Counted from the stretch's first letter, positions 24,012 through 35,642 are shown. The stretch is 64,000 nt of DNA from Dillenia suffruticosa (GCA_033439265.1 JAVTVX010000031.1:3333501-3397500); one strand, 5' to 3'. Notes: generated by a model from the letters alone, not told the origin. Program-made: numbers and translations.

Positions 24012-24484
24012 TGTTAGATTAATATGCCCAAGAGGGGCATTGTGGTAATTTGGGAATAATGGGGTAACTCCCATTATCCCCATTAACTACCCTATTAACC
24101 ACCCTAAGTGGTAACTTCCCCATTAAGCAAAAAGATGCCAATGGAGGAAAGACTTTTTCTCCTTCCTTGTGGCGTGAACAGTGACTTCCAAGAGATGATC
24201 ATGGCTAGGGTTTCGTACAATTCTCTAGAGAGAGAAAATAGAGTGAGGGATGGAGATTTTCACGTAGGAAAATCTCCCATCGTCAAACGATTCACCGGAT
24301 GTGAGGGTTGAGGTGTCGTGGATTTGAGGTGGTGGTTCGATTGCGTGATCACCATCTGACCGTGCGATCCGTTCGAGGGACATCGCAACACGGTAGATTT
24401 TGGAAATCGCCCAATAGAGATATTTATCCTGAAAATTCCGATCATTTTATTTTCACGCTTCCGCATGCGCGATTAAATCCAACA
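24012..24484 (+). repeat. 5' LTR of the copia element
   Basis: 473 bp, TGTTAGATTA...AAATCCAACA. It is preceded by ATTAT and followed two bases later by the primer-binding site. It differs from the 3' LTR at about 12 positions, mostly transitions. Confidence 0.95.
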
Positions 24485-24486
24485 TT

Positions 24487-24498
24487 GGTATCAGAGCG
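24487..24498 (+). other. Primer-binding site of the copia element
   Basis: TGGTATCAGAGC lies two bases inside the 5' LTR, complementary to the 3' end of initiator methionine tRNA as in most plant copia elements. Confidence 0.9.
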
Positions 24499-25019
24499 AG
24501 GTTGGATTTAATTTAAAATAATTTTCGGAATTATTTTTTGGGGTTTAAAATTTTTGGGTCCGGATCACCGATGAGTTTCGTGAATCCGAGAACACCGTAG
24601 GAATACCCATGGCCCAGGGATTACAAAACTATTTTTTGTTTAATTTTCCGAGCATGTTTGGACCATAAAACGTCCGGTCGAAATTTGCGACCGTACGGAC
24701 ATGAAAACCTTAGATCTATGGCTTTAGAGGGCGGATCGATGCATGAAAATGATATAAGTGTGTTCCTTGCATCTAGATCTACAGTTTCATGCCTTTTAAT
24801 ATGAGTTTTGGATGCCGGAAACTGGGATTTCCGAATGGCCGCGGAGGGCCGCGACTGGGGTGGTTGAGTCCCACCATTTTTGGGCGTGAATTCTCCTAAA
24901 ATCGAGTGTAGGACGTTTGGAGGATGCCCACAAATTTTTTCCAGTCGAAAAATGCAAGAAAAAACAGCCGAAATTGAGTTTTCCAGAAACCGGATCGAAA
25001 AACACGTTGCAGGACCCGT

Positions 25020-25470
25020 CGGGCGAAGAAGAACCGGCCCAGACCCGCGGGCGCGTAACACGCACGTGCCAAGAGGCGCGTCTAGTAGGCACGTGTAATG
25101 CACGCGCCACACAGGCGCGTGGAGCGGGAGGAAGGCAGGCGGTCGGGTCGGACCCTGACCCGGACCGACCCGCAACCGACCCGACCGGGTCGGACCCGGA
25201 CCGTTGACCGGGGTCAATCGGGTCAACCCTGACCCATTGACCGACCCCGGTCTGACCCGGCTCAAGCGGCTCAGCGCGTGAAAGCGCGTAAGCCGCGTGT
25301 CTTGACTGGGTACGCGTGAGCCAAGCCGCGCCAGGCGCGTGGCAGTGCGTGTTAGACGCGCCGCGCGTCTAGCGCGTGCGGCAGGCTGCAGCCGGCGCGT
25401 GGAGGCGCGTGGCGGGGCGTGGAGCGCACCGCCGGCGAGCGGCGGCACGTGTGGGGCCCGGGTGGCGCAT
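25020..25470 (+). other. GC-rich leader block of the copia element
   Basis: About 450 bp of GACCCG/CGGGTC and GCGCGT repeats, sharply richer in GC than anything around it, lie between the primer site and gag. The minus strand is open across 24621-25448, the longest single frame in the window. The translation is low-complexity and antisense to the element, so I do not call it a gene. A counterpart exists at 2380-2720 in the sister element. A packaging or RNA-structure role is possible but untested. Confidence 0.6.
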
Positions 25471-26039
25471 GAGGTCGCTTAAAATTGAATTTTTTTAATT
25501 TTTTGGGGTCTTATATCCATAAATGTGACTTTTTGTGGGTTTTTGTATGCCGAATTACAATCCAAATGGTAAGATGCGATTCCGAGTTGTGGTGTATGGT
25601 GTTCGTTGATTCATACGCTCGCTTTGGAGTTTGTACTCAAGTCATTTTGATCTTAATGATTCGTAGGGCGTATAAAAATATGATAATAAACATCTCCAAA
25701 TCACAAATATTTCTCTTAATGCGTTGAGAACTGTCGTATTAAATTTTTGCAAGGAAAGTAAACTGAATGATATGATCTGCGTGATTTTATCAGTAGATTC
25801 AGTTTATTCTCGAGAGACAAAATCTAACGGGAATCTAAGGCAAGAGATGATGGGCCCCAAGGTGGGCACCGCGCCTCAGGGTATACGAGATAAAGGGACC
25901 TATCGTGCATGGTAGAAAATAATTGTCAAGTTAGGGCAATGCTTATCAGTGACATGCACGATTACTAAATCTCATTCTACGAGTCATATCTTATGGAAAT
26001 GTCGGTTTGTCTTGTCCCATAAGAGCATTGTGTTGCTCT

Positions 26040-29000
26040 CTTCGGCTCCTAGTGTGAGATGTAGAAGAAAATGGCTAATCATACAATGAGGCAAATGTCG
26101 AGTATGATCACCGAGTTAAGATACACGGACAAGCAAATTTTGGATGGAATTTAGGTACTGGATGCGATCCAGTTTTTACCTGATTCATGGGAAACAGTGA
26201 AATCCTATTTCACATTTGACAAAAGTATTCGTACTTTCGTTGACGTAAATACGTAATGTGAGCTCGATGAGGAGCACCTAGAGGCGAGTAGGCTACACTC
26301 GAGTCATGCTTATTCAGAGGAGTCGAGTAAGGACTTCCCCGGCGCTAAGCCAATAGCATAAGCATGCGAACGAGACTCGAGATCTAGGTAATAAAAATCA
26401 TCCGAGAAAACCGACAACGAAGTACAAGAACGCAAGAAGAAAGAATTTGATTAGACCAATATAAATTGCTACGTTTGAGGTAAATTTGGTCATTTCGCTT
26501 GTGAGAGTGACGAGCAGAAATTAATATCCTTCTTTTTTACGTGGTTGTCTCATTCACTATAATGCTCGCTGATTTCTCTCCTTTGAAATCAGGAGCAACG
26601 GACCACGTAACTCGAGACAAGAGTGCGTAAATATAGTTCCGTCAAGTGAATCCTTAAGCTTGGAGGATTTACGTTAAGGATAGAGCATTTGCCGTTGTCA
26701 AAGGGAACGACACTTGCCATGACGTTCTTAATACTGTAGGCATTTGACGGATCTACAATTTAGTACCTTGTCAAAAATGGACTAGGATATGCGTGAAATT
26801 ATTCCTTATTTTAATACGACAATTTTCTGAATTATTCTGGTTTTAATCCATGATGAATTGTATGCACTCGGTAATGCTACTTCTAGTGGTTTCTTGTTGT
26901 TGTACTATTGTCTTTACATCTGATTGCGTAGATAATGATATAAATGAATGACATAGTAGACTTAGACACATGGGGTAAGCGATGACGAATTGGTTAGTAG
27001 CAAGAGGTTTATTGGACCCGCTGACCACATTTAAGTTACCCGTATGTGTGTTTTGCCTAGCCGGCAAAATGACGAGAAAACCATTTGGCAATACAATGAG
27101 AGCTGGGACTCCATTGCAATTAGACCATTGTGCCTTCTTTTTCTTGTGGTCTTATGAGCATGAGAGCTGGAAATGGAGTTGTGTAGATAATTATATACGC
27201 TTACGTGCGTTTTGGTTCACCTATCTGATCTCGCATAAGTCTGAGGTATAAGACTGCTTTAGGAGGTTCATAAGCGAGATTGAGAATCAGTTAGATTTGA
27301 GAGTAGAGACTCTCAGAACCGAGCGAGAACGCAAGTATTCGTCTAAACTACACATGGGGTTCTATTTCGAAAATAGTTTTACGAGACTATTGACTATTAG
27401 TCAGTTCCCCATTTGAGCTTTGGACAGGGATGCAGCCTGACCTTAGCCACTTAAGGTTATGGGGTTGTGCCACCATTTCTCGCATTCACACGGTGAGTTA
27501 GGCCCGCGAGAAAATATGTGTTCCTAGGCGAACACGGATGACACTATAATCGAGATTGAGTCTCGTAATACTATATTTCTTGAGAATGATTTCCCTAAAA
27601 GAGGTGAAATCAATTTGGATCTTACCCTTTATGAGATGGATGAGCCTAGTGGCTCGGGGAGCCCAGTGGCGGGATACAAGAATCCACTACGGATCTTGAT
27701 CTCAGTGGGAGCGATCCATCAAGAGGTAAAGATTTTTCTCTCCTCCTAAGAGTATCGAGAATGCGTATTTAAACGTTGTTTCTCGATTGAGGGTGAGACC
27801 CTCGTTGCGACTCTAGAGGATGATGAGAAATCCAAAAACGGTCCAAAAGACTCTCGAGAGTTCTGCAAAAGATGTAAAAGACCGTTTATTGAAGGCCATA
27901 AATGAAGAGAAGGAGTTGATGAGAATTAACGGGGTCTGGGACCTAGTTGATCAAGCTGAGGGCAGATGGACTATTGGGAACGAGTAGGTTCTCAAAGTCA
28001 AGATAAAGGTCAACGGATTGATAAAGAGGTAAATAACCCGTCTAGTAACCAAGGGTTACACTTAGACTGAGGGGTGGACTATCGATGAGTCATAGTCCAA
28101 TTTATCTCAATCCGTTTATCTTTCAGCGATTGTCATGAACATGGATCAAGAGTCACATCACAAGGACGTAAAGACCGCTTTCGTAGTGGAAGTCTAGATG
28201 AGGCGATCTACATGGAGCATCCCTCTGGGTTCGTTCTAGTAGATCAGGTGGATAAGGTATATTGATTTTAGAAATCAAAATACGATCTTAAGCCATCATC
28301 TAGACAACGGCGCTTGAGATTTCACGAGAAGGTGATATCTTATGGTTTTGTAATGATCGAGTATGATCATTACAGCTATCTGATACGTCCAGATGACTCC
28401 TTATTCTCATATGTAGGTGACATACTGTTGGTCGGGAACAACAGAGAGTATCCAATGACCATTGTAACATGGTTATGAGGTTTTAGTTCATTCTCAGATT
28501 TTGGATCTTTAGGGATCGCTTGAGAATGGTGTTGACTCTTAACAAGAGTTTTACATCAGGTAGATTCTTGAGCATTTCGAGAATAACGAACACAACCTAA
28601 AAGATACTCTTATCGCTAAAGGAAAAAGACCTGAATCTTGACACATGTCCTAGAATTTATAAAGAAATAAGAGAGATGAGCAGAATCCCTTATTCTAGTG
28701 CAAAATACATTTCTAGTGTATGCGATGAGGTATACACACGTGATATACAGTTTGATGTATGCGATGAGGCATACATGACCAGACGTTTATATGCGATGAG
28801 GTTTACACATGCGCTATACAGTTTGATGTATGCGATGAGGCATACATGACCAGACGTTTATTTTATGGTCGATCTGGTGAGTAGGTATTAATAGAATCCT
28901 GGAAGGGATCACTGGAGAGTAGTGAAAAAAGATTCTGTAATATCTCATTTGAACTGCGGAACTCTCCATGTGTTACGGATGAGGAGATTTGCGTTTTTCA

Positions 29001-29160
29001 TTGGGATTCAGATACTGACTGGGAATAGTGATCTGAATAAACGCAAAAGGTTTTATCTTCTTAGAGCAGTAAGAAGAGAACATGTATATCTTTATTTACG
29101 ATAAAGACTGAGCTTGTAGTATGCTCAATTGCAGTTCATGAGAATGGTTGGCTTCAAAAA
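26040..29160 (+). pseudogene. Degenerate copia gag-pol remnant
   Basis: Traces run in order: capsid (ITELRYTDKQILDG near 26112, then FLPDSWETVKSYFTFD near 26170-26220), integrase C-terminal LRLWGCA near 27455, reverse transcriptase near 28145-28420, and an RNase H/connection region after 28680. The catalytic YVDD reads YVGD at 28410-28421. Stops occur every few dozen codons throughout. No frame exceeds about 90 codons, so nothing functional can be made. From 29160 to 30560 I see untranslated internal sequence with no domains. Confidence 0.75.
28720..28861 (+). repeat. 71-bp tandem duplication inside the copia remnant
   Basis: Two adjacent 71-bp units (28720-28790 and 28791-28861) both begin ATGCGATGAGGT and end CATGACCAGACGTTTAT, differing at only a handful of sites. 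Each unit also contains two copies of TATGCGATGAGG. It lies where the pol region normally encodes the 'YAM..TRPD' block. Confidence 0.85.
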
Positions 29161-30572
29161 TTTTCTGGAAAACTTGGGGGTTGTGGCGAATAGTGGGAGG
29201 TCAGTGATGATTATTGTGATAATCAGACCGACACTGTCAACAAATGAAACCCTAAGTGTAATAGTAAAGCCAAACACATTGATACCGAAGACCACTTTAT
29301 GAGAGATATTACCGAGAAAGGTATTGTGACATTTAAGTACACATTGACATACAGCATGAGAGTTGATCTCTTCGGAAAACCCGTTGTGAGAGATTCCTTT
29401 GTGAGATAAGGAATCATTGGGTTTAGTGTACTTTAACATTTCTCATTATATATTGTTTTAGATGCTTATTTTAATATATGACATGTATGCATTATTGGGT
29501 CACATATTTATTTCATGCATCATTTGTTGTCATATAGTATGATCTTGTGATAAAAGATATGTCAGGCAGGCGTGATCGACTCTCTCACACGAGTGACCAC
29601 CTCCGACTCTGAGTGAGCGGAGATGAAACGGATTCTAGTTGTAAGAGGTTTTGAGAGTAGCCCTACTAGAACATAAGTCGCCCTGATATGTGTTCAGGAT
29701 GAGATCATATGCGATATGACCGACATGGAAATACCCACATCCATGTTGCCTGTAAGTAGCCAGGTTTGAGATCTCAGATATCACCTGCGATTTGTGATAC
29801 TGTCTCTGAGATGCTCTCTCTGAGATTTCTGGGTAAAGTCTTATGTGTAGACTGAGTCCCGTACCTGTACAGTGTTAGAGAAATCTGACATATGCCCTTT
29901 GAGAGATGGGGGATTAACACTGTGGCACGTGTTTCATACCACGTGTGATGAGACGACCACAGGACAGTGGGAGTTATTATTTGAGACGATAGTTTGATCT
30001 TGATCCCCGTTCCCACTGTGTGAGACCTGAGATCCATTGGGTGGGATCTCTTATACCCTTATTACTTTCGGCTGTCTCTAGAAGTTTTGGTTCAGTGTTG
30101 CTACTTTAATCTGTTTACCTATGGCCCGGAAGATAAATTGAGGTCTAAGGGGCAGGTCTAGGAAAGCAGCTGAATTGAGACCGATAGATTCGAGTTTGAG
30201 AAAAGGAAGGCCAATAGACATTACATCATTGTTACGTATTCACAGGTCGACCTATTATGTTAATCCATGTTGGGATTCAAACATAATTGTGAATACATAG
30301 TCGAGCAAATTGATTGGGGATCACTTTCGATGAGGAAAATGACTCGATGGATGTAAATGCATTAAGTCTGGGGTATAGCGAGTTATTTTTATACTAACGG
30401 TGACTCCTCGATCATCCTAACAGGTGTATCGAGAAGTCTTTGCTTGCAGGTGTACTCGCCGGTCGCACGACGTCCAATCTTGTATGAAAGTCCAGTAGGG
30501 TGATGTGAAAGATCGCATGGGTGTGATCTTGTTATTGACGGAAATGAAATGTCCTCATGTGCAAGTGGGAGA

Positions 30573-31046
30573 TGTTAGATTAATATGCCCAAGAGGAGCA
30601 TTGTGGTAATTTGGGAATAATGGGGTAACTCCCATTATCCCCATTAACAACCCTATTAACCACTCCTAAGTGGTAACTTCCCCATTAAGCAAAAAGATGC
30701 CAATGGAGGAAAGACTTTTTCTCCTTCCTTGTGGCGTGAACAATGACTACCAAGAGATGATCATGGCTAGGATTTCGTACAATTCTCTAGAGAGAGAAAA
30801 TAGAGTGAGGGATGGAGATTTTCACGTAGGAAAATCTCTCATCGTCAAACGATTCACCGGATGTGAGGGTTGAGGTGTCGTGGATTTGAGGTGGTGGTTC
30901 GATTGCGTGATCACCATCCGACCGTGCGATCCGTTCGAGGGACATCGCAACACGGTAGATTTTGGAGACCGCCCAATAGAGGTATTTATCCCGAAAATTC
31001 CAATCATTTTATTTTCACGCTTCCGCATGCGCGATTAAATCCAACA
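30573..31046 (+). repeat. 3' LTR of the copia element
   Basis: 474 bp, preceded by the polypurine tract GCAAGTGGGAGA and followed by the ATTAT target repeat. Partner of 24012-24484. Confidence 0.95.
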
Positions 31047-31636
31047 ATTATAATTTAAATAATTAATAAAAGAATTTGTTTCAAGGAAACAAAGAAGGGC
31101 CCCATACAATTAAGGGTCTTGAATGTTTTGCTACTATTAATTAGTCAACAGGTACATGTTTTCACAAACTCCTATTTTTTCTCCTCCCTTATCCTCCAAG
31201 TTCCTACCTACCACCAAGTTCCTTTATTATTTTGACGTTGCTTTGGTTAATTTCTTCTAACATTCGTATTCTCTTTTCAAGAAGCAACATATTCTTGTTA
31301 TAATTATTCACTATAATTTTCTCATTACTTTCTTCTCCCAACACAAGTTTCCAACTCACGAATGCTGCATCATTCATCTCTCCTTTGAGTCACAAGGCAA
31401 AGAACACTTTCTTTTTTTGGTTGAGGAGCAATATTGCTCAAATATTAAGGCATTCTCATTAAGTGATTTCTTTTGCAAAATCAGGTTATATTGTTCTATA
31501 ACTTTTTTTATATTTTGATTTAGTAACTTAAAACTGTTTATAGGTGTGGTATATATTTTATTGTTTGTAATTTAGAAGAATTTAAGAATGTCAACTAGGA
31601 AAAAAAAATAAGCTAGAAGAATAAACTTCAAATAAA

Positions 31637-32230
31637 TTACTTAAGAAAACGAAAGGCCTCAGGTTTAAGTTTAGCTTTTGGGCCCTGAATTATTGAGCTG
31701 CCCATCTGACCCCTCCCTGCACCTTTGGCAGAACTCAGATAGAGACAAGTTTCTGGCTTTTTTAGATACATTAGTGAGAACCGCACCCTGCAAGGGAAAG
31801 AGTGGATTCTAGGAGGGCAATTAGTCTTCAACATATTCTCCATTAGGCCCTTGCTCCTCCTTGATTCTCTATCCTCCTGTTTAACAGAGGCTGAGCTAAT
31901 TGAAAAGTCCCCAGAGTCGCTGGCCACGCATATAGGAGTATCATCCTTGCTATCGTCCATGCCCCTTTTGATGGCTAGAATATTCCTGCACATGCCCTCT
32001 GGGGGGAGGATTCTGCGAAAGTTTATGTCCCAACAACCATTCATTATCCCAAGATACTTAATGACTGAACATTCAAAAGCTCCACGCTCTGTCCTGAGGC
32101 ACCTAGGTGCTAGTCAGTTGTCAGAATTATTGATAACTAGAATCAATAGACATAAACATCGTCACTTCTTACGGTCAATAGGATCTTTTGATCAAAGCAA
32201 AATCTGTCTTTTTGTCATTACTTGATTGTG
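31637..32230 (-). pseudogene. L1 LINE fragment, zf-RVT-type region
   Basis: The minus strand is open at 31637-32044. It reads VASDSGDFSISSASV, then NMLKTNCPPRIHSFPCRVRF. This matches the pattern of the region after the reverse transcriptase in plant L1 elements: '.G.FSV.SA' followed by 'W...CPP.I..F.WR'. It lies upstream, in minus-strand order, of the RNase H fragment at 23157-23960, so both probably belong to one LINE split by the copia element. No reverse transcriptase or endonuclease is found further up, consistent with 5' truncation near 32230. The stretch 31052-31636 shows no domain. Confidence 0.65.
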
Positions 32231-32605
32231 GACACCTCTTTTGAAGAGATCATCTTTATTTAAAGGAAAAAAGTGGAATCGCGCCAAGGTGATAAAAGTT
32301 GAAGGCTAATTCAACAGGCAGATTAAAAAATGCAGTTAAAATAATTGACAAGCAAGGGAAGTTGAAGCCAAGTGTCAAAAGATATAGTTAGTATTGTTTA
32401 TCATTGTTTAATTTAGCTTACCACACATTAGAATGAAAACTATTAAAATTTACCCCCTTCCAGCAGTAGCAGTGATTGCTGAAAAGAGAAGGGAAGAAGA
32501 AGAATAGTGAAACAGAGAAAATGAAATGAAATGAAAAGCAGATATTTGGAGCCGAGTTGTAGAAGAAGAATAAAAAGAAGAGGAGCTAGAGAGAAGACAA
32601 CGTTA

Positions 32606-32802
32606 CCGACACTTGTTGGCGTTAAGTAGGTGGGCACTTTCGTCCCTTAATCAGATCTGGAGTTTGACTCTTTTTGGACATGAAAAAAATAATGTTGGGA
32701 GATCTATTCCCGGTCGGACCCTATAACGGTCGATTCAGATTAGTCGGGAAAAAACTTTGGATATTATGTGGTGAAGGCAAAAAAAAAAAAAAAAAAAAAA
32801 AA
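32606..32802 (+). mobile_element. tRNA-derived SINE, copy 2
   Basis: A box A-like region at about 32615-32634, box B-like AGTTTGACTC at 32661-32670, the shared body words TTCGTCCCTTAA and GATTAGTCGGGA, and a 24-base poly(A) tail at 32779-32802. An 18-bp target duplication (AGAGAGAA, two variable bases, CAACGTTA) lies at 32588-32605 and 32803-32820. Same family as 11982-12169. Confidence 0.85.
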
Positions 32803-33702
32803 AGAGAGAACTCAACGTTATTAGAAGTACCAAAGACTGAACACGTGACTCTGTTTTAGAGCATCCCTGAAATCAAAGACTGCAAAAGCCCTTCTTTCTT
32901 GTCCCTCGGTCTCTTGTATGTTTTCTTCACCGTCTCCACGAGTTCGTCTATCCTATATCTGCAATCGCATTGCTGAAAAAGTTCAAACGCCTTTCAGATA
33001 TAAAACACAGGATATATTGGCAATAACAAGGAGGGCGAGATAGGCGCTCACGTTACTACGACCACCTCATCTGGAGCCCTTAAAGTTGCTAAGGCCCTGA
33101 GTGTCTAGGCAAGCCATGCGCCCACCTTTGACCACTCTCTTGTTAATAGTGAGCAGCTTTCTTGGATAATCTCTTTAGAATTCTTTGAATAGGAAAAGCA
33201 ATTCATTAGAAAAGCATCGAGAATATGCCAGGATAGAAAACAAAAATGCCAACAACCAAGACTTTAATCGGAGTCGACCATTTGAGAGACAAATATAAAA
33301 TAAAAGACAATATATATAGATAACATAAAAAAAATCATATCTATATAAACTTACAATAATAAAAGAGCTTAACTTGTTCGAATTCTTTTACATTACTCAT
33401 TTCTATTTAAAATCTTCTCAGTTAACCTTTTTACTAATCATATCTGTACGGATATATCGCATCAAGTTTTTAATAGTCTATCTTGACGTTTCGCTAAATC
33501 TTCATTTTCCGAACATGCAAGTATACAACCAAAAATCATGAGGATTCGGTCTGTGCCATGCCTTTTCGTCGTCTATGTGCCGAGCAACAATATATTAGCA
33601 CCTCAGGGAAGGTTACGATATATAACTTATTTCTACTTTTAAGGGTTTAATATTATTGTAATTTGTCTCAGTTGCTCATGGATATATCGTATGTCTTGGC
33701 AG

Positions 33703-33944
33703 GAAGATGGACCACAGAACACCACTGATACTGATCATCTAAAATCAACTGAGAATTCTGAGCAGCAATATTCAGAAAATGGTTATTACAGTGAGTATGA
33801 GCTAGAGGATGAGCATTGAGAGGGTTGATGCTACTACTGGCAATAAGAACTAATAATCTTTTCTGGGATTGATGTGGATGAATATGGCAACTGCGAGGAT
33901 TATGATTACGAAGAACAAGGAAATTTTTCCTTTAGGCATTAGAA
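33703..33944 (+). pseudogene. Acidic C-terminal exon of the BRF1-like remnant
   Basis: After the acceptor TTGGCAG, an open frame runs 33703-33819. It reads EDGPQNTTDTDHLKSTEN, then SENGYYSEYELEDEH and a stop. With a one-base shift and a further stop, acidic sequence continues to about 33944 (IDVDEYGNCEDYDYEEQ). Plant BRF1 proteins end in a similar Asp/Glu/Tyr-rich tail. The exon begins in phase 0, matching the phase 0 end of the SKINYDALKKLL block at 11565. If they are one gene, the intervening intron is 22 kb of nested transposons. A separate acidic gene fragment is the alternative. Confidence 0.45.
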
Positions 33945-35200
33945 AGGAGTAACTTGTGCTCCCAAGAAAGCCATTCTTTTCACAGTGGACTTTTCAAATT
34001 TTATTTATTTATTTATTTTATTGCAGTACAAAACAATTTTGCTATATTAGAAGGAAAACACCATGGAGTAAATGCCAAGATTGGACACTCCTGACCTCGT
34101 TTGGAGGATAACTTACCGATCTCTGTACTTTTTGTTCATTAAAACAAGTGAAGATGAAAAATTAAGATTGGCATGATTTGGCTGACTTTGTGGGGTACAT
34201 CACCATCAAGTGTCTCTCCGTCTTGCATTTCTTTAGAAAAGTAACCATAATGCGAACACTAAAAATTCTCCAAAGCCGGAACTTCATTCTTGGTGGGAGA
34301 AACTGACATGAGACGATGTGTGGTGTGACTTGCAATTTGCATTGCTCCACATGATGATCATCTAAAACGTGTCATACTCGGGAGCTATTACATTGCACCT
34401 AATTATACACAAGCATATCATATTTATGACTTTTTTTTTTCTTTTTACAAAAGAGGGCATTGCCGGCTCCAGCTCAAATTTTCGATTTAAGAGAGGAGTT
34501 TTGGTATACTTTTAATTTTTCTACGTGCAAAGATTGGAGTGTACACGCAGGCACGGTTTGCAATCGACGGATAGTTGATTTAATAAAATATAACGTTAAA
34601 TTCTTTTATCAAATTTTTAAGTTTGACTCACGATTTAAATATAAAAAAAATTATATTAAAAAAATAATTATCTTAAATAAGTTACTGAAAATTTCGAATC
34701 AAATTAAACTCTGTATATCAATAAGTTGAATTGATGCAAGTTGATTGTGTGCAGATAGCTCCTTAGATGATCGATGGCTATAAAGTCTCTCAAGATTTGA
34801 AACACGTCGGCTGAAGATGTAGCGTAGCCAAAGGCGCCTATTAAGACAAGAGAATGGGTATGGAGTTATCTAAATGCATAAGGCGTTGCATTGGTTTTGG
34901 TCGAAGAGAGTGATGGTTGTAGTTTGTAAAATTACAAATTAAATAGAGATGATCTTTTTATGTCACATTGAAAAAGAAAAGATGCCTTTGTGAGTTTAGA
35001 ACTCATGAAATAACAAATCAATTAAATTTGGTGAAAAAGGTGAATTTGAGAGAAATTTTAAATTTTATATATATATATATTTAAATATCGTCTCCCTTCA
35101 ACAAAAAATAAATAAATAAATAAATTTTTTTATTCTTCGGACATAATTTTTTCGAGGACAGTGATGATTCGTGCAAGCCCTTTCATATTTTACTCTTTCG
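33945..35200. other. Intergenic stretch, no gene recognised
   Basis: AT-rich sequence between the BRF1-like tail and the receptor kinase promoter. It has TATATATA near 35070 and an AAATA repeat near 35105. Short open frames at 34162-34350 and 34460-34729 have no recognisable similarity. Confidence 0.5.
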
Positions 35201-35227
35201 AAATCATACAAATTTCCCAACAGATAG

Positions 35228-35464
35228 AGTCCCCTTGACTTTAGGGTGGAGGTGTGATATCAGCACGTGTGCAGTGCAGTGCAAGGTCAAGCCGTCGTTG
35301 GTACCAGATGGGGCGTGGTGGGCGCCATAGGAAAGGAAAAATCTCCTGGTATGACGGTATATATTGCTCAACCCTTTTGTCCCGGACTGAATGAACACAT
35401 GCGTTGAACATAACCCATCTCTCTCTCTCTCTCTCTCTCTCAAAAAGTAGTATGTGTCATTGAA
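35228..35464 (+). promoter_or_regulatory. Promoter and CT-rich leader of the receptor kinase gene
   Basis: W-box TTGACT at 35235-35240, G-box CACGTG at 35264-35269 and a reverse W-box (GGTCAA, i.e. TTGACC) at 35285-35290 lie within 56 bp. A TATA-like TATATATT follows at 35358-35365, then a CT microsatellite (35418-35441) before the start codon. W-boxes are bound by WRKY factors that often control defence receptor genes. Motif identity is seen; function is inferred. Confidence 0.5.
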
Positions 35465-35524
35465 ATGAAGGGTACGAGTTTGGAAGCACTCAAGTTTTTG
35501 CTGGGCACAGAGAGCACCGGAACC

Positions 35525-35642
35525 ATGAATATAAGGATGAAGCAGAAGTTGCTATCTCCTTCTTTCTGCTTAATATTCTTTATCTTTTTATTATCAGCCG
35601 GAAACTCCTTAGCTCAAAACGCCACGACCGACCCATCTGAAG
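35525..35642 (+). CDS. Receptor kinase exon 1: signal peptide
   Basis: Encodes [10 protein letters not shown], a hydrophobic core [13 protein letters not shown], then [13 protein letters not shown], a secretory signal followed by the start of the mature protein. It ends in phase 1, and the split codon completed at 38787 gives the expected E-A-R-A-L-N-S-L-F junction. Intron 1 (35643-38786) is 3.1 kb of AT-rich sequence in which I recognise no gene or element. Confidence 0.9.

Larger units (their letters stand above)
24012..31046 (+). mobile_element. Ty1/copia element with near-identical LTRs but dead coding region
   Basis: LTRs at 24012-24484 and 30573-31046 are bounded by TGTTAG...CCAACA. 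The target duplication ATTAT is at 24007-24011 and 31047-31051. The primer-binding site TGGTATCAGAGC starts at 24487 and a polypurine tract, GCAAGTGGGAGA, lies at 30561-30572. Hand alignment of the LTRs finds about 12 substitutions and one indel in 473 bp. The internal region has only scattered gag-pol traces with many stops, so coding decay looks older than this insertion. It was probably mobilised in trans. It sits in the minus-strand L1 LINE. Confidence 0.93.

Noticed and set aside
24621..25448. 275-codon open frame on the minus strand, the longest in the window
   Set aside because: Low-complexity Arg/Pro/Ser-rich translation of a GC-rich repeat block inside a copia leader, antisense to the element, with no domain or gene signals.
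35465..35524. Upstream in-frame ATG as the receptor kinase start
   Set aside because: It would put 20 mostly polar residues before the signal peptide; the ATG at 35525 places the hydrophobic core at the usual distance. Not excluded without transcript or peptide data.
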